Shown here: piece by piece, positions 26,811-36,140 of the stretch | Position numbering within the stretch: the stretch's first letter is position 1 | Layout: every line of letters starts with the position of its first letter | DNA from: an uncultured Draconibacterium sp. | GTDB taxonomy: Bacteria > Bacteroidota > Bacteroidia > Bacteroidales > Prolixibacteraceae | Assembly (NCBI RefSeq): GCF_963676735.1 | Contig: NZ_OY781464.1 | Span: 2,265,001-2,329,000 of the forward strand | Direction: 5' to 3' | Length of the DNA stretch: 64,000 nucleotides | Position numbers and translations under genes: made by a program | Notes under the pieces: generated by a model | Databases searched by the model: none | Seen by the model: only the letters and a program-made list of their open reading frames with translations | What the model was told of the DNA's origin: nothing

Positions 26811-28199
26811 TTAGTTTATCGTATTTTCCATAGCGGCCGGTTGTACAACACCACCCTCGCCTGTTGAATTATTGCCCGACTTACTTGTGGCTGTCATTCC
26901 ATTCCGCCTGATAACAAAGGCCTCAAAATCTTTTATCAGCGCGCCAAAAAACAAATCAGCAATCATCAGGTAACCTTCGCGTGTAAAATGAATTTTATCG
27001 GCCTGAGCCAGGCCATTATTCTGCCAAAGTACAACGGAATTAAGCCCACCCATAACTGAATACGTATCCCACACTCCGGCATTGTATCTTTTTGCCATTT
27101 TAAACATGCTGTCCTTAACCTTTTCGCCATTTTTATTTACATACCTCCGGTACAGGTAACTATCGTTATTTGTGGTAAAAACAATGAGGGCATTGGGTGC
27201 AGCTGCCTTAATTTTATCAATAAGCTGTCCGTAATTATCTTCAAACCGACTGCTTGAAAAGCGGCGGCCATAGGCGTCGTTTATACCTAACCCAAGAATT
27301 ACCAAATCAGGGTGAAGCCCGGACAACTGTTCCTGAAAAAGCTGGCAACGCAAAAAGGCCGGAACATGCGCTCCATTCACTCCAATGCTGTGGTAAAGTA
27401 CTCCATTTGGATTCGATTCTGTTGACAATCCCAACAAGGTAAAAGTTCCGTCTGCGCCAGCTTGCTTCACTAAAGTTATTTTTAGACTGTCAACCCATTG
27501 GTTTAATTCAAAATCGATATAACCGTTGTACTCTGATTTTTTTGTCACAACAGCAGAGTCGATAACAAGCGAATAATTCTGCTCTGCATTTTCGTAATAA
27601 ATGCGCAACTTGTTAAAACTGTAATCCAGCTCGTTATCTTCTTCCAGTAAAATAGTAAGTTCGGCTTTTGGCGACTGTGTTGATGCCGATATACCACCTA
27701 CCCCAAGCGTACCGCTTTTTTTACGTTCAACATTTCTGAAACTTTTCCAGTAGCCGTTACAACGGATGTAGTAACCAAATGGAGAGTTTGTGCGCGAAAT
27801 TCGGTAAGGAAACATATAACCCCAACCGGCATTTATTTCGCCGTTAAGTTGCTGAAAACGGTTGCGCATTTGCCCCGAAAACGATCCGGCCTGAATATGT
27901 GAACCGCCGATATGAACCACATTCACTCGTCCTTCACCGGTGGTGATTAATTTTTCGAGTTTCGAATAAAAACGTTCTGCATTTTCGGTGGTTCCCGGGT
28001 AATGCATTTCATTTAAATCGTAACGAATAAAATTATATTGGTTAACATGGTAAAAGTAGTTTCCCTGCTGCGCAAAAGCCGAAAGGCCAAGCAGAAAAAA
28101 TCCGATAAAAAAAGGTATTGAAAAAACCCGGCTAGCAAGTATCAGTCTTTTAGCTTTTTCGTGTTCTTTGCTGAATGTTATTTTCCGGTACACCTTCAT
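26811..28199 (-). CDS. SGNH/GDSL-type hydrolase or acyltransferase, exported
   Basis: A 462-residue protein with a long basic N-terminus and one signal/anchor segment (about residues 22-43, ending SAFAQ). SGNH blocks are visible: VVHIGGSHIQAG (Ser100), VILGLGIND (Asn307) and DKIHFTREGY (Asp401, His404). Block I is GGSH rather than GDS, but the nucleophile is kept. Residues about 120-260 form an inserted beta-rich region. Its start overlaps the previous SGNH gene's stop (TAATG), and the MBOAT gene follows 18 bases later. It likely receives acyl groups from the MBOAT protein and passes them to, or removes them from, an envelope polymer. Confidence 0.88.
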   Translation of the reverse strand: MKVYRKITFSKEHEKAKRLILASRVFSIPFFIGFFLLGLSAFAQQGNYFYHVNQYNFIRYDLNEMHYPGTTENAERFYSKLEKLITTGEGRVNVVHIGGSHIQAGSFSGQMRNRFQQLNGEINAGWGYMFPYRISRTNSPFGYYIRCNGYWKSFRNVERKKSGTLGVGGISASTQSPKAELTILLEEDNELDYSFNKLRIYYENAEQNYSLVIDSAVVTKKSEYNGYIDFELNQWVDSLKITLVKQAGADGTFTLLGLSTESNPNGVLYHSIGVNGAHVPAFLRCQLFQEQLSGLHPDLVILGLGINDAYGRRFSSSRFEDNYGQLIDKIKAAAPNALIVFTTNNDSYLYRRYVNKNGEKVKDSMFKMAKRYNAGVWDTYSVMGGLNSVVLWQNNGLAQADKIHFTREGYLMIADLFFGALIKDFEAFVIRRNGMTATSKSGNNSTGEGGVVQPAAMENTIN

Positions 28200-29665
28200 T
28201 AAATCTCCTCCTCCAGGTAATTGTTGTACTCCAAAATCAGTGCGTTATAAAACATGTTTGCCACCAAACGTGCGCCTCGTGGCGAAAAGTGTACATAATC
28301 GGGCCGAGCCAGTTCGGGTTGAGCATTTACCCACGAAGGCATGCTATTGTGCCCGCCCATTGCCTGGTACATATCCCAATACGCGCAATTATTAGCCAGC
28401 GAAACCTCTTTAAGCTTATCTACCACACGCGGCAAATGTTTATAAGTAAGGTATTTATCCTTCTTTTTTGTCGACATATCGCTTGGCCCAATTACCAGAA
28501 TAGCCGCATCGGGGCACAGTGCATTAATGCGTTTAATCTGGCTCGAAAACCAGCGGCCATAGCGGTCAATCGCTTTCTGGTCTTTTATGTACGGAATTAC
28601 ATTTCCGCCAAACTGTAGTATAAAGAATTTCGGGTTTAAGTCCTTGTACATTTTCAGGCTGTGCTGAAAATCGGCTTTTGTAAAAATGGTTCCTGAGCTA
28701 CCACGTAAGGCAATATTGTCAACAATAATTCCTTTTGTCGAAGCCAGTTCAATACCATACACATCAGGGCCATCGTATCCCGAGAACCGCAATGTAACAC
28801 TCGAAGTTGAATCGGGTAAGCTGCACTCGAGCACAGCATAATCAATATCGGGTGCCAGCGTATCGGCGAGCACGGTATCTCCCTTTGCCAAAACCTGCAC
28901 CGCTACCGGGCGTTTGGCATGCCCATAAAACAGTCGCATCTGTTCATATTCGCGTGTGCGTTTATACGAAATGGCCGATTTCGACACATTCATCTCAGCT
29001 TCAAACAATACCGAATCTACAAATGGTAAAGTATCGGTTGCCAATGGTGCATAACGCGAAAAGGCTCCCATAACACCGTATCTGCTGTGTTCAACCGTTG
29101 AATCTACCCGACCATAAATTGGGTAACGTTTCCAGTTGGCGGAGTTTTGCTGATACGCACTAAAAACATAATCGTAAGGCTGCAATGCAGGCCGCAAGCC
29201 AACTCCGGTACCACCAAATTTCACCTGTAGTTTATTTCTCACAAAAGCGGTAATCCGGTCGCCTTCAATCTGGCTATCGCCATAATGCATTATCCGAACC
29301 AGCGTATCATTTTTCAGATGTTCAAAAAAACGGTAGAGGTTTTCTCTCCCCAGTTGATTCATTTCGATGCGATGAACCGTTTGTACCAGCGAATCGTAGC
29401 TGGCCCGATGAACAACTTCAACCACTGTATCGCCGGCTACAGTATCCAGCTCAATGTCTACCAGCGAGTCTATTTCGAATTGCTGCGCAATTATTGCCGA
29501 CACATCGGTGTATTCCACATCATCAGCCACCAGCATTTCAGCAAAAGTTGGCATATGAAATGTAAAATCACCAACTTCAATACCGTCATCTGGTATTAAC
29601 CACATTACCCCGGCTAACAAAGTAATAACGCTAAGTGTATAAATAAGAGTTTGAACCGGTTTCAT
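28199..29665 (-). CDS. Second SGNH/GDSL-type hydrolase or acyltransferase, exported
   Basis: A 488-residue protein with an N-terminal signal-anchor (about residues 5-24). It keeps the SGNH residues: MHYGDSQIEGDR with Ser131, FGGNVIP in block III, and DYVHFSPRGA near the end (Asp456, His459). A region of about 150 residues between the first two blocks is beta-rich. It overlaps the LysM gene by four bases (ATGA) and the next SGNH gene by TAATG, so all are translationally coupled. It resembles the downstream SGNH protein in plan, suggesting an old duplication. Substrate unknown. Confidence 0.88.
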   Translation of the reverse strand: MKPVQTLIYTLSVITLLAGVMWLIPDDGIEVGDFTFHMPTFAEMLVADDVEYTDVSAIIAQQFEIDSLVDIELDTVAGDTVVEVVHRASYDSLVQTVHRIEMNQLGRENLYRFFEHLKNDTLVRIMHYGDSQIEGDRITAFVRNKLQVKFGGTGVGLRPALQPYDYVFSAYQQNSANWKRYPIYGRVDSTVEHSRYGVMGAFSRYAPLATDTLPFVDSVLFEAEMNVSKSAISYKRTREYEQMRLFYGHAKRPVAVQVLAKGDTVLADTLAPDIDYAVLECSLPDSTSSVTLRFSGYDGPDVYGIELASTKGIIVDNIALRGSSGTIFTKADFQHSLKMYKDLNPKFFILQFGGNVIPYIKDQKAIDRYGRWFSSQIKRINALCPDAAILVIGPSDMSTKKKDKYLTYKHLPRVVDKLKEVSLANNCAYWDMYQAMGGHNSMPSWVNAQPELARPDYVHFSPRGARLVANMFYNALILEYNNYLEEEI

Positions 29666-31185
29666 TGCACGTAGATTATTAATTTCTGACCAATCTGAAT
29701 TTTGCGGGCGTCTGAAATGTTATTCCATTCCAATATCTTCTCAGGAGTTACTCCCTGGTATTTTTTTGCAATAACATAAGGCGATTCTCCACTTTTTACA
29801 ACATGCTCTACCTTGTTTGCTGTTTGGTGAATGGCCGTGCCCGGCAATGTACCAACCGAAAAATCAGGGATTGCAGTTACCGGTTTTTCCTTTTTCTCCT
29901 TTTTTTGTTGTAGCGCTAAATAATAAGCTGCCTTATCATTGTCAACAAAAATATCGAGCGTTTTCCCGGCCTGAATTTTTCGCTCGTTGTAAATATTATT
30001 CCAATACTTTAAATCGGCAACCCTAACATCATAATCTTCGGCAATAAATCCGAGCACATCGCCAGATTTTATGGTGTACTTTATTTTTGTTTTCCCCTCT
30101 ATTTCAAGGTCTTTCACCGGTTCGCCAATAAACTGACGATTGGGTGCCGGCGGATATTCTATTTTTTGCGCAACTACCTCAAACATAGCCGAGTCCACCG
30201 TATTGTATATCGAATCCTGCTGTACCAGAAAATCATTTTTAAACTTTGCAGGCAGGCAAAGCGAAGCATTTTCAGGTAATATGGAATACGGGTATTGTGG
30301 ATTATAAAACTGTACTTCAGCAAGCGTTACAGGAAGCACCAAACAAATTTGCGAAAAATGTATTTGCGTCCTAACCGGTATTATCTCCGTTTCTATCTTC
30401 GATTCATCAGGAACAAAAGCAACCGAACTCAAAAAAGCAGCAGTAGCCTGGTAGGCTGCCATAAATTCCACAATATCATTTGATGCCACAGCCATAAAAT
30501 CCTGAAAACTTGCATTCTGGCCGGCACGATGCTGCAGATTTTTCACTTTTGTTTTTCCGAAAACATAGGCCAACATGGCCAGCCTGCTATCTTCAAATAG
30601 TTTTTTATTGTTTTTCAGCTCATTAACAGCAGCCACTGTTGCTTTTTCGTACTGTAAACGTTCATCATACAACTTTTCAAGCCTCAAACCATTAATCACC
30701 GACTGAAAATGGGTCAACTGCCAGATTCCTGCTCGTTTAAAAGAGCTGGAATAAAGTGCATTGCCAGCCGACAGAACTGCGGGTAGATACTGCAATTCCA
30801 AACTTAATCCGGCTGTATTTAATGCGTTTTTCACCTCCTGGTTGTAATAAGCGAATGCTTTTACAAAAGCGGTCTTTTGCTTTTCGTCGAGCGAATTTAG
30901 AATTGAATGGTAGACCTCGAATTTTTGAGGATGGTACACCGATGAATTCGGCACATAAGTCTCATTTTTTTCGTTTATCGTGCTTAGCTGCCCGGAATAA
31001 AAACTTTCGTTGTTCCAGGGATATTGCCCCGATAAACTACTCACCATTTGTTGAAAACGATAAGCATAACTTTTGGTATCGATACTATCCTGCCCAAACG
31101 TAAATTGCGTGGCCAATAAAAGAGCAGCAATAACAATCCCAAAAACAATCCCCTGCTTATTTTGCAACAATGGTTTCAAATACAA
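29662..31185 (-). CDS. LysM protein with degenerate MltD-like transglycosylase domain
   Basis: Exported 507-residue protein; the hydrophobic segment at 13-31 is a signal peptide or anchor. Residues about 105-235 resemble the MltD catalytic domain: LSLELQYLPAVLSA, RAGIWQLTHF, DERLQYEKATVAAVNEL and SRLAMLAYVFG. The position that normally holds the catalytic Glu (LPxxESA in MltD) reads LPAVLSA, with Leu138. The AYNAGPG-type motif is also changed. Two LysM repeats lie near 367-415 (TIKSGDVLGFIAEDY) and 460-506 (VVKSGESPYVIAKKY). It probably binds peptidoglycan without cleaving it. It is the first gene of the SGNH/SGNH/MBOAT operon. Confidence 0.85.
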   Translation of the reverse strand: MYLKPLLQNKQGIVFGIVIAALLLATQFTFGQDSIDTKSYAYRFQQMVSSLSGQYPWNNESFYSGQLSTINEKNETYVPNSSVYHPQKFEVYHSILNSLDEKQKTAFVKAFAYYNQEVKNALNTAGLSLELQYLPAVLSAGNALYSSSFKRAGIWQLTHFQSVINGLRLEKLYDERLQYEKATVAAVNELKNNKKLFEDSRLAMLAYVFGKTKVKNLQHRAGQNASFQDFMAVASNDIVEFMAAYQATAAFLSSVAFVPDESKIETEIIPVRTQIHFSQICLVLPVTLAEVQFYNPQYPYSILPENASLCLPAKFKNDFLVQQDSIYNTVDSAMFEVVAQKIEYPPAPNRQFIGEPVKDLEIEGKTKIKYTIKSGDVLGFIAEDYDVRVADLKYWNNIYNERKIQAGKTLDIFVDNDKAAYYLALQQKKEKKEKPVTAIPDFSVGTLPGTAIHQTANKVEHVVKSGESPYVIAKKYQGVTPEKILEWNNISDARKIQIGQKLIIYVQ

Positions 31186-31280
31186 TTCGAATAAAAAATG
31201 ATACGCAAAAATAGGATTTCATTTAAAACAGGATGCCTGCCAATACAATTAAATGCAAAAAGTTGTTAGGCCTTAAAACA

Positions 31281-31326
31281 ATTCGCGGGGTAACTTTATG
31301 ATTGCAAACATTGTCACCCCGCGAAT
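31281..31326. repeat. GC-rich stem-loop between two minus-strand genes
   Basis: ATTCGCGGGGT (31281-31291) and its exact complement ACCCCGCGAAT (31316-31326) enclose 24 bases. The arms are far richer in G+C than the flanks. There is only a poor T-run (TTGTTTT) on the minus strand, so it may be a terminator of the S9B gene or a small dispersed repeat. Confidence 0.5.
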
Positions 31327-31344
31327 CATGCTCCGGAGGCATTT

Positions 31345-33465
31345 TTATAAATTCTCGAAAAAGTATAAACTAACCTTTTCCATTAAATGAACACGGTCTT
31401 TTCCGCGAACATTATGCGGGTGAACCGGGTAGGCAAAAAAATCGACCTGTTTGTTTTGTTTTACACACTCGCGTAAAAATTTCATGCTATGTTGCATTAC
31501 AACGGTTGCATCTTGCACCCCATGAATCAGCATCAGTTTCCCATCCAAATTCTCCACATAATTTGACATGTCCGAATTTTTATAGCCTTCCGGATTTTCA
31601 TAGGGTCTGTCCATATAGCGTTCGCCATACATAATTTCATACATACTCCAGTCCACCACAGGTCCACCGGCAACAGCCACTTTAAATACATCCGGATGTT
31701 TAAGTTTAAGGTTTAAGGTCATAAAGCCTCCGTAGCTCCAGCCGTGTACTCCAATTCGTTCAGTATCAACGTAAGGCAACGTTGTAAGATACTCAATACC
31801 CTGCATTTGGTCTTCGGTTTCCAACACGCCCAACTGACGGTGAATGGCAGTTTCAAAATCGCGTCCGCGGTTGTTTGTTCCGCGGTTGTCAAGTGTAAAA
31901 GCGATGTAACCTTTTGATGCCATGTAGTATTGCCACCAGCGTGCCTGGTTGTGCCAGCCTTTATTAACCAACTGGCTGTGTGGCCCTCCATAAACGTACA
32001 CCACCACCGGGTATTTTTTGGCCGGATCAAAATCAACCGGAAGAATAATCCTGCCGTGCAAATCGTGTTTCCCGTCTTTTGTTTTTATCGACACCAGGCG
32101 GTTTTCGCCCAACTCATAGTCTTTTAGAGGATCATCGGCTTCAAAAACTGTTCGCAGCACATCGCCTTTTACCGATAGCAAATCAACCTTACCCGGCACG
32201 TTAGTTCCCGACCACCGATCTAAAATGTAATTAGCACCGGGACTTAAAACACCTGCATGCATGCCACTTTCGCTGGTCAGCTTTTCAACAGCTCCGGTTT
32301 TTACATTTACTTTGCACACTTTCTTTTGCAACGGATCGTCGATTGTTGCTTCAATAAAAAGGGTATTTTCTTTGCTATCGAAGCCAAGTATATTTGTAAC
32401 CTCCCACTCTCCTTTTGTGAGCTGCTTCAGCAAATTGCCATCGGTGTTGTATTTGTACACGTGAAACCATCCATCGCGTCGGCTCAGGTAGTAAAACTCG
32501 TTTGCATTTACTGATGAAAAGTGTATTGGATGCAATGGTTCAACGTAAGTTTCTGCCTGCTCTTCAAACAAAGTCTTAACCTTTTCGCCGGTAAAGGCAT
32601 CGTAACAATTAAGTTGCATATGGTTTTGTGCACGGTTTAATTCTGCCAGGTAAATATATTTTTCGTCGGGCGACCAGGCTACATTAGTCAAATAATGATC
32701 GAACGGTTCGCCTGTTTTTAAAAACACAGTACTTTGAGTTGCAATGTTGTAAACCCCCAATGTAACGTGGTGACTGTTCATACCTGCCATGGGATATTTA
32801 ACCGGTTTGTGTTCAGCCTGGCGGGCCATATAATCCACCAATGGATAGTCTTTCACCATGGTTTCATCTTTACGGTAAAATGCCACAAAACTACCTTTGG
32901 GCGAATTAAAGAGGCCACCGGAAATACCAAACTCGTTGCGGTGAACCGACTGCCCGTTCACAATGCCACTGCCGCCATCGGTGGTAATTTGTTTATAGTT
33001 GCCATTTTCGAAAGCTATCCATACATCATTTTCGCGGGTAAAGCTGGCAAACTTACTTTCGGCATTAAAAACAGCATTTTCGGCATTTTCAATTAAATCA
33101 ACCGAATAGGCTGTTTTTTCAACAGGATTAACCACATAAAAATTCATAGCTGTAGTTAGCAGCAACTCCGATGGATTTAACCAGCGATAAGCAGGAATCC
33201 TACTCATTTCGTCACCTGTTATGGCATTCAACTCATCTAAAGAAATAAGCTTGCTTTTGGCTCCTGTTTTCACCTGTTCTGCCAGCAATTCGCGGTTTTC
33301 AATGTAAGTAAACTGTTTATCGTTTTGCCATTGCAAGCCCGATAAACCTGCAGGTCGTAAATAGGTATAACGGCCATACACCGCATCCTCGAGGCTCATT
33401 TGTTTGGTTTGGGCAAAAACAACTGTGCTTATAAAAAGAAAAATTAAAACAATTAGGTGACGCAT
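31345..33465 (-). CDS. S9B (dipeptidyl-peptidase IV-like) serine peptidase
   Basis: Periplasmic or secreted peptidase that removes N-terminal dipeptides. The start at 33465 gives a clean signal peptide (MRHLIVLIFLFISTVVFAQ); an upstream in-frame start would add 12 residues. The N-terminal beta-propeller covers about residues 30-470. The alpha/beta-hydrolase domain has the nucleophile motif GWSYGG (Ser577), the Asp in GVQDATVV and the His in HPHNVRGKDR. It runs to 706 residues, normal for DPP IV homologues. It stands alone between terminators. Confidence 0.92.
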   Translation of the reverse strand: MRHLIVLIFLFISTVVFAQTKQMSLEDAVYGRYTYLRPAGLSGLQWQNDKQFTYIENRELLAEQVKTGAKSKLISLDELNAITGDEMSRIPAYRWLNPSELLLTTAMNFYVVNPVEKTAYSVDLIENAENAVFNAESKFASFTRENDVWIAFENGNYKQITTDGGSGIVNGQSVHRNEFGISGGLFNSPKGSFVAFYRKDETMVKDYPLVDYMARQAEHKPVKYPMAGMNSHHVTLGVYNIATQSTVFLKTGEPFDHYLTNVAWSPDEKYIYLAELNRAQNHMQLNCYDAFTGEKVKTLFEEQAETYVEPLHPIHFSSVNANEFYYLSRRDGWFHVYKYNTDGNLLKQLTKGEWEVTNILGFDSKENTLFIEATIDDPLQKKVCKVNVKTGAVEKLTSESGMHAGVLSPGANYILDRWSGTNVPGKVDLLSVKGDVLRTVFEADDPLKDYELGENRLVSIKTKDGKHDLHGRIILPVDFDPAKKYPVVVYVYGGPHSQLVNKGWHNQARWWQYYMASKGYIAFTLDNRGTNNRGRDFETAIHRQLGVLETEDQMQGIEYLTTLPYVDTERIGVHGWSYGGFMTLNLKLKHPDVFKVAVAGGPVVDWSMYEIMYGERYMDRPYENPEGYKNSDMSNYVENLDGKLMLIHGVQDATVVMQHSMKFLRECVKQNKQVDFFAYPVHPHNVRGKDRVHLMEKVSLYFFENL

Positions 33466-33529
33466 TTTTTCGTGATTAAAATTAAACGACGAAAGTAGCA
33501 AAACTTCTTTTTATCCGAACATGAGAAAT

Positions 33530-33566
33530 AACAGGGATTCCATTCTCGAAAAGCGAAATCCCTGTT
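33530..33566 (-). terminator. Stem-loop after the VWA gene
   Basis: AACAGGGATT (33530-33539) pairs perfectly with AATCCCTGTT (33557-33566) across 17 bases. It lies just after the VWA gene's stop on the minus strand. The following T content is modest. Confidence 0.6.
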
Positions 33567-33581
33567 TATATTGCAATTCAC

Positions 33582-35435
33582 CTAATCCGTTTCGTTTATT
33601 GAAAGCAGTTGCAAATCGCTTACTGTTTTAATTAAACGAATCATTTCGCTCCGGTAACCTTCGTGGTCGGCACCTTTTGCTCCTTCAGCCAGTTCAATTA
33701 CCGAATGAATGTTTGATGTGCCCACAAATTCAGACTTGCGGAGCAACATCCCAAAAGATGCAACAGCTGCCGAAAAGCGAAAATCATCAGATGTTTTTTC
33801 GGTTAACTGACTGATTACGGGAACTTCCAACAATTTGCTTTTTTTCTCGTCAGGCATTTTGTAGCGCAATTTTACGGTTAACAAATCATTGCTCAAAGTA
33901 CCTTCTGCCGGCATTCTGTTTTTCTGATATTTTAATGCATCAACCGGAGGTGCATCGGTTTCAGCACCAACCGGAACAATTTCGTAAAGCGCGGTAACGG
34001 TGTGTCCTGCTCCTATTTCGCCGGCATCCTTTTTATCGTCATTAAAATCTTCATCGTTTAACAAACGGTTTTCGTAACCCACCAGCCGATAGGCTTTTAC
34101 CTGTTCAGGATTAAATTCCAACTGTAATTTTACATCACTGGCTATAGTAAAAAGCGTTCCGCCAAACTCGCTCACAAATACTTTGCGTGCTTCCTGAATA
34201 TTATCGATATAAGCATAGTTTCCATTTCCTTTATCGGCAATGGTTTCCATTTTATCGTCTTTAATATTTCCGGTTCCAAAACCGAGTACCGACATAAAAA
34301 TGCCACTTTCGCGTTGTTCTTCCACCAGGCGTTCCATTTCTGAAGTGCTTGAAACACCAACATTAAAATCGCCGTCAGTAGCCAGAATTATTCGGTTATT
34401 ACCACCTTCAATAAAATTTTGAGCAGCTATTTTATAGGCCAGCTTCAAACCTGCTCCACCGGCAGTTGAGCCACCGGCATTAAGTTTTTCAAGGGCAGTA
34501 AGTATTTTCGTTTTTTCGTTTCCAGGTGTAGAATCGAGCACCTTGCCGGCTGCTCCCGCATAAACAACAATGGCTACCCTGTCGTTTGGGCGTAACTCGT
34601 TTACCAACATTTTAAAAGCCCGTTTTAGCAAGGGCAACTTAGTGGGTGCATTCATCGAGCCGGAAACATCAAACAAAAATACCAGGTTTGATGGAGGCAA
34701 TTCACTTTTGTCAATGCTTTTTCCTTTTAATCCAATTTGCATCAGGTAATGTTCATTGTTCCAAGGGCAAAGCGCCACTTCTGTATTTACACTAAAAGGA
34801 TGTTCTCCTTTTGGCTCGGCATAATCATAACTGAAATAATTAATCATTTCCTCGATACGGACTGCATCAATGGGTGGTAAAGTTCCCGAATTAAGGTAAC
34901 GCCGCACATTGGCGTACGAAGCATTATCAACATCTACCGAAAAGGTTGATAGTGGATTTATCTGCACATTTTTAAAACCATTTTCACTTATGCTTGCGTA
35001 ATTTTCGGTATTACATTCGGGCTCTATCATTGAAAATGCAGGAGAAATAAAGCTTTTTTTAAGCCTTGTTACTGCCCCCGTTGTTTCGCGATGTTTGCTT
35101 TTACCAAAACCAACTACTACCACTTCGTCGCAGGAAACCGTCGAACTGAGCATTTGTACATTTAAAATGGCCTCATTGCTTATGCGAACTTTTTGGGTTT
35201 CCATGCCCACAAACGAAAACACCAGTTTTCTATCTCCGGGATTCACCAAAATACTGTAATAACCGTTAATATCGCTAACTGTTCCGCGTTGGGTGTTTTC
35301 AACTGTTACCGTAACGCCGGGTAAAGGACTTCCCATCTGGTCGCTAATTGTTCCTGATATTGTTCGTTGTTCTGTTGCCAGTGCTATTCCCGAGAAGGCA
35401 AAAAGCAAGGCCAGTGTTAAAATAATTTGTCTCAT
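33582..35435 (-). CDS. VWA protein with SusC-type N-terminal module (YfbK-like)
   Basis: Exported 617-residue protein. After a signal peptide (to about residue 20) comes a carboxypeptidase-D-like domain (about 24-96, PLPGVTVTVENTQRGTVSD). A SusC-type box CDEVVVVGFGKSKHRETTGA follows at 102-121. A YfbK N-terminal region (about 155-215), a VWA domain with intact MIDAS DVSGS (Asp256, Ser258, Ser260) and a DUF3520-like C-terminus complete it. No TonB barrel follows, so the SusC-type start is used outside a transporter. It is divergent from an ECF sigma/anti-sigma operon whose second protein has the same module. Adhesion or signalling is inferred, not shown. Confidence 0.85.
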   Translation of the reverse strand: MRQIILTLALLFAFSGIALATEQRTISGTISDQMGSPLPGVTVTVENTQRGTVSDINGYYSILVNPGDRKLVFSFVGMETQKVRISNEAILNVQMLSSTVSCDEVVVVGFGKSKHRETTGAVTRLKKSFISPAFSMIEPECNTENYASISENGFKNVQINPLSTFSVDVDNASYANVRRYLNSGTLPPIDAVRIEEMINYFSYDYAEPKGEHPFSVNTEVALCPWNNEHYLMQIGLKGKSIDKSELPPSNLVFLFDVSGSMNAPTKLPLLKRAFKMLVNELRPNDRVAIVVYAGAAGKVLDSTPGNEKTKILTALEKLNAGGSTAGGAGLKLAYKIAAQNFIEGGNNRIILATDGDFNVGVSSTSEMERLVEEQRESGIFMSVLGFGTGNIKDDKMETIADKGNGNYAYIDNIQEARKVFVSEFGGTLFTIASDVKLQLEFNPEQVKAYRLVGYENRLLNDEDFNDDKKDAGEIGAGHTVTALYEIVPVGAETDAPPVDALKYQKNRMPAEGTLSNDLLTVKLRYKMPDEKKSKLLEVPVISQLTEKTSDDFRFSAAVASFGMLLRKSEFVGTSNIHSVIELAEGAKGADHEGYRSEMIRLIKTVSDLQLLSINETD

Positions 35436-35455
35436 GATTTTGAGTTTTAAATATT

Positions 35456-35491
35456 GAATTCATTTACAGGATGCTCAACGCAGATGAATTC
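35456..35491. promoter_or_regulatory. Inverted repeat in divergent VWA/sigma promoter region
   Basis: GAATTCAT (35456-35463) and its complement ATGAATTC (35484-35491) are 28 bp apart centre to centre, within the 114-base gap between the divergent VWA and sigma genes. It may be an operator shared by both directions or a leader hairpin of the VWA mRNA. Confidence 0.35.
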
Positions 35492-35549
35492 CATAAAAAA
35501 TTTTTAATAAAACTGAATTATCTTACTTTTAGGTGATTTTTAAACCAAC

Positions 35550-36140
35550 ATGCGGCTTACCTTTTTTTACCGAAATATACAGAAGCTGAGCGACGAAGAA
35601 TTGCTTATACTGTTTCAGAAAAAACAGGAAACAGACTACCTTGGCGAGTTGTACAAAAGGTACATGCACCTGGTTCACGGGGTTTGTTTAAAATACCTAA
35701 AAACACCCGACATGGCAGAAGATGCCGTAATTTCGATTTATGAAAAACTGCAGACAGAAATTAGCAATCACAACATAAAAAACTTTAAAAGCTGGCTATA
35801 CGTAGTTACCAAAAATTACTGTTTAATGCAGCTGCGCAAAACAAAGCCAGGCCAAATTATTTTAAGCGACAGCGAGGCTGAACTTTCGGCTTTTATGGAA
35901 AATGAAACAGAATTGCATCCTATAGATAGCGATGACAACAGCGAAGAGACAGAAAAAGCACTGGCTGCCTGCATAAAACGCCTAAAAGCGGAGCAAAAAA
36001 AATGTATTCGTTTGTTTTATTTTGAGCAGAAAAGCTACCGTGAAATTGCTGAGGAATTAAAAACAGAAATCAAAAAAATTAAAAGCCTGATACAAAACGG
36101 AAAACGCAACCTGAAGATTTGTTTGGAAGCTAAAAAATGA
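35550..36140 (+). CDS. ECF-type RNA polymerase sigma factor
   Basis: A 196-residue sigma-70 family protein with region 2 (about residues 28-65, LGELYKRYMHLVHG to MAEDAVISIYEKL) and region 4 (about 140-190, QKSYREIAEELKTEIKKIKSLIQNGKRNLK). The linker is acidic and longer than usual (SDDNSEETEKALA). Its last four bases overlap the start of the anti-sigma-like gene (ATGA). It probably drives its own operon, including the GH5 enzyme, and perhaps the divergent VWA gene. The signal is unknown. Confidence 0.92.
   Translation: MRLTFFYRNIQKLSDEELLILFQKKQETDYLGELYKRYMHLVHGVCLKYLKTPDMAEDAVISIYEKLQTEISNHNIKNFKSWLYVVTKNYCLMQLRKTKPGQIILSDSEAELSAFMENETELHPIDSDDNSEETEKALAACIKRLKAEQKKCIRLFYFEQKSYREIAEELKTEIKKIKSLIQNGKRNLKICLEAKK

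Noticed and set aside
29662..31185. Annotation as an active membrane-bound lytic transglycosylase D
   Set aside because: The residue at the catalytic Glu position appears to be Leu138, so activity is not assumed.
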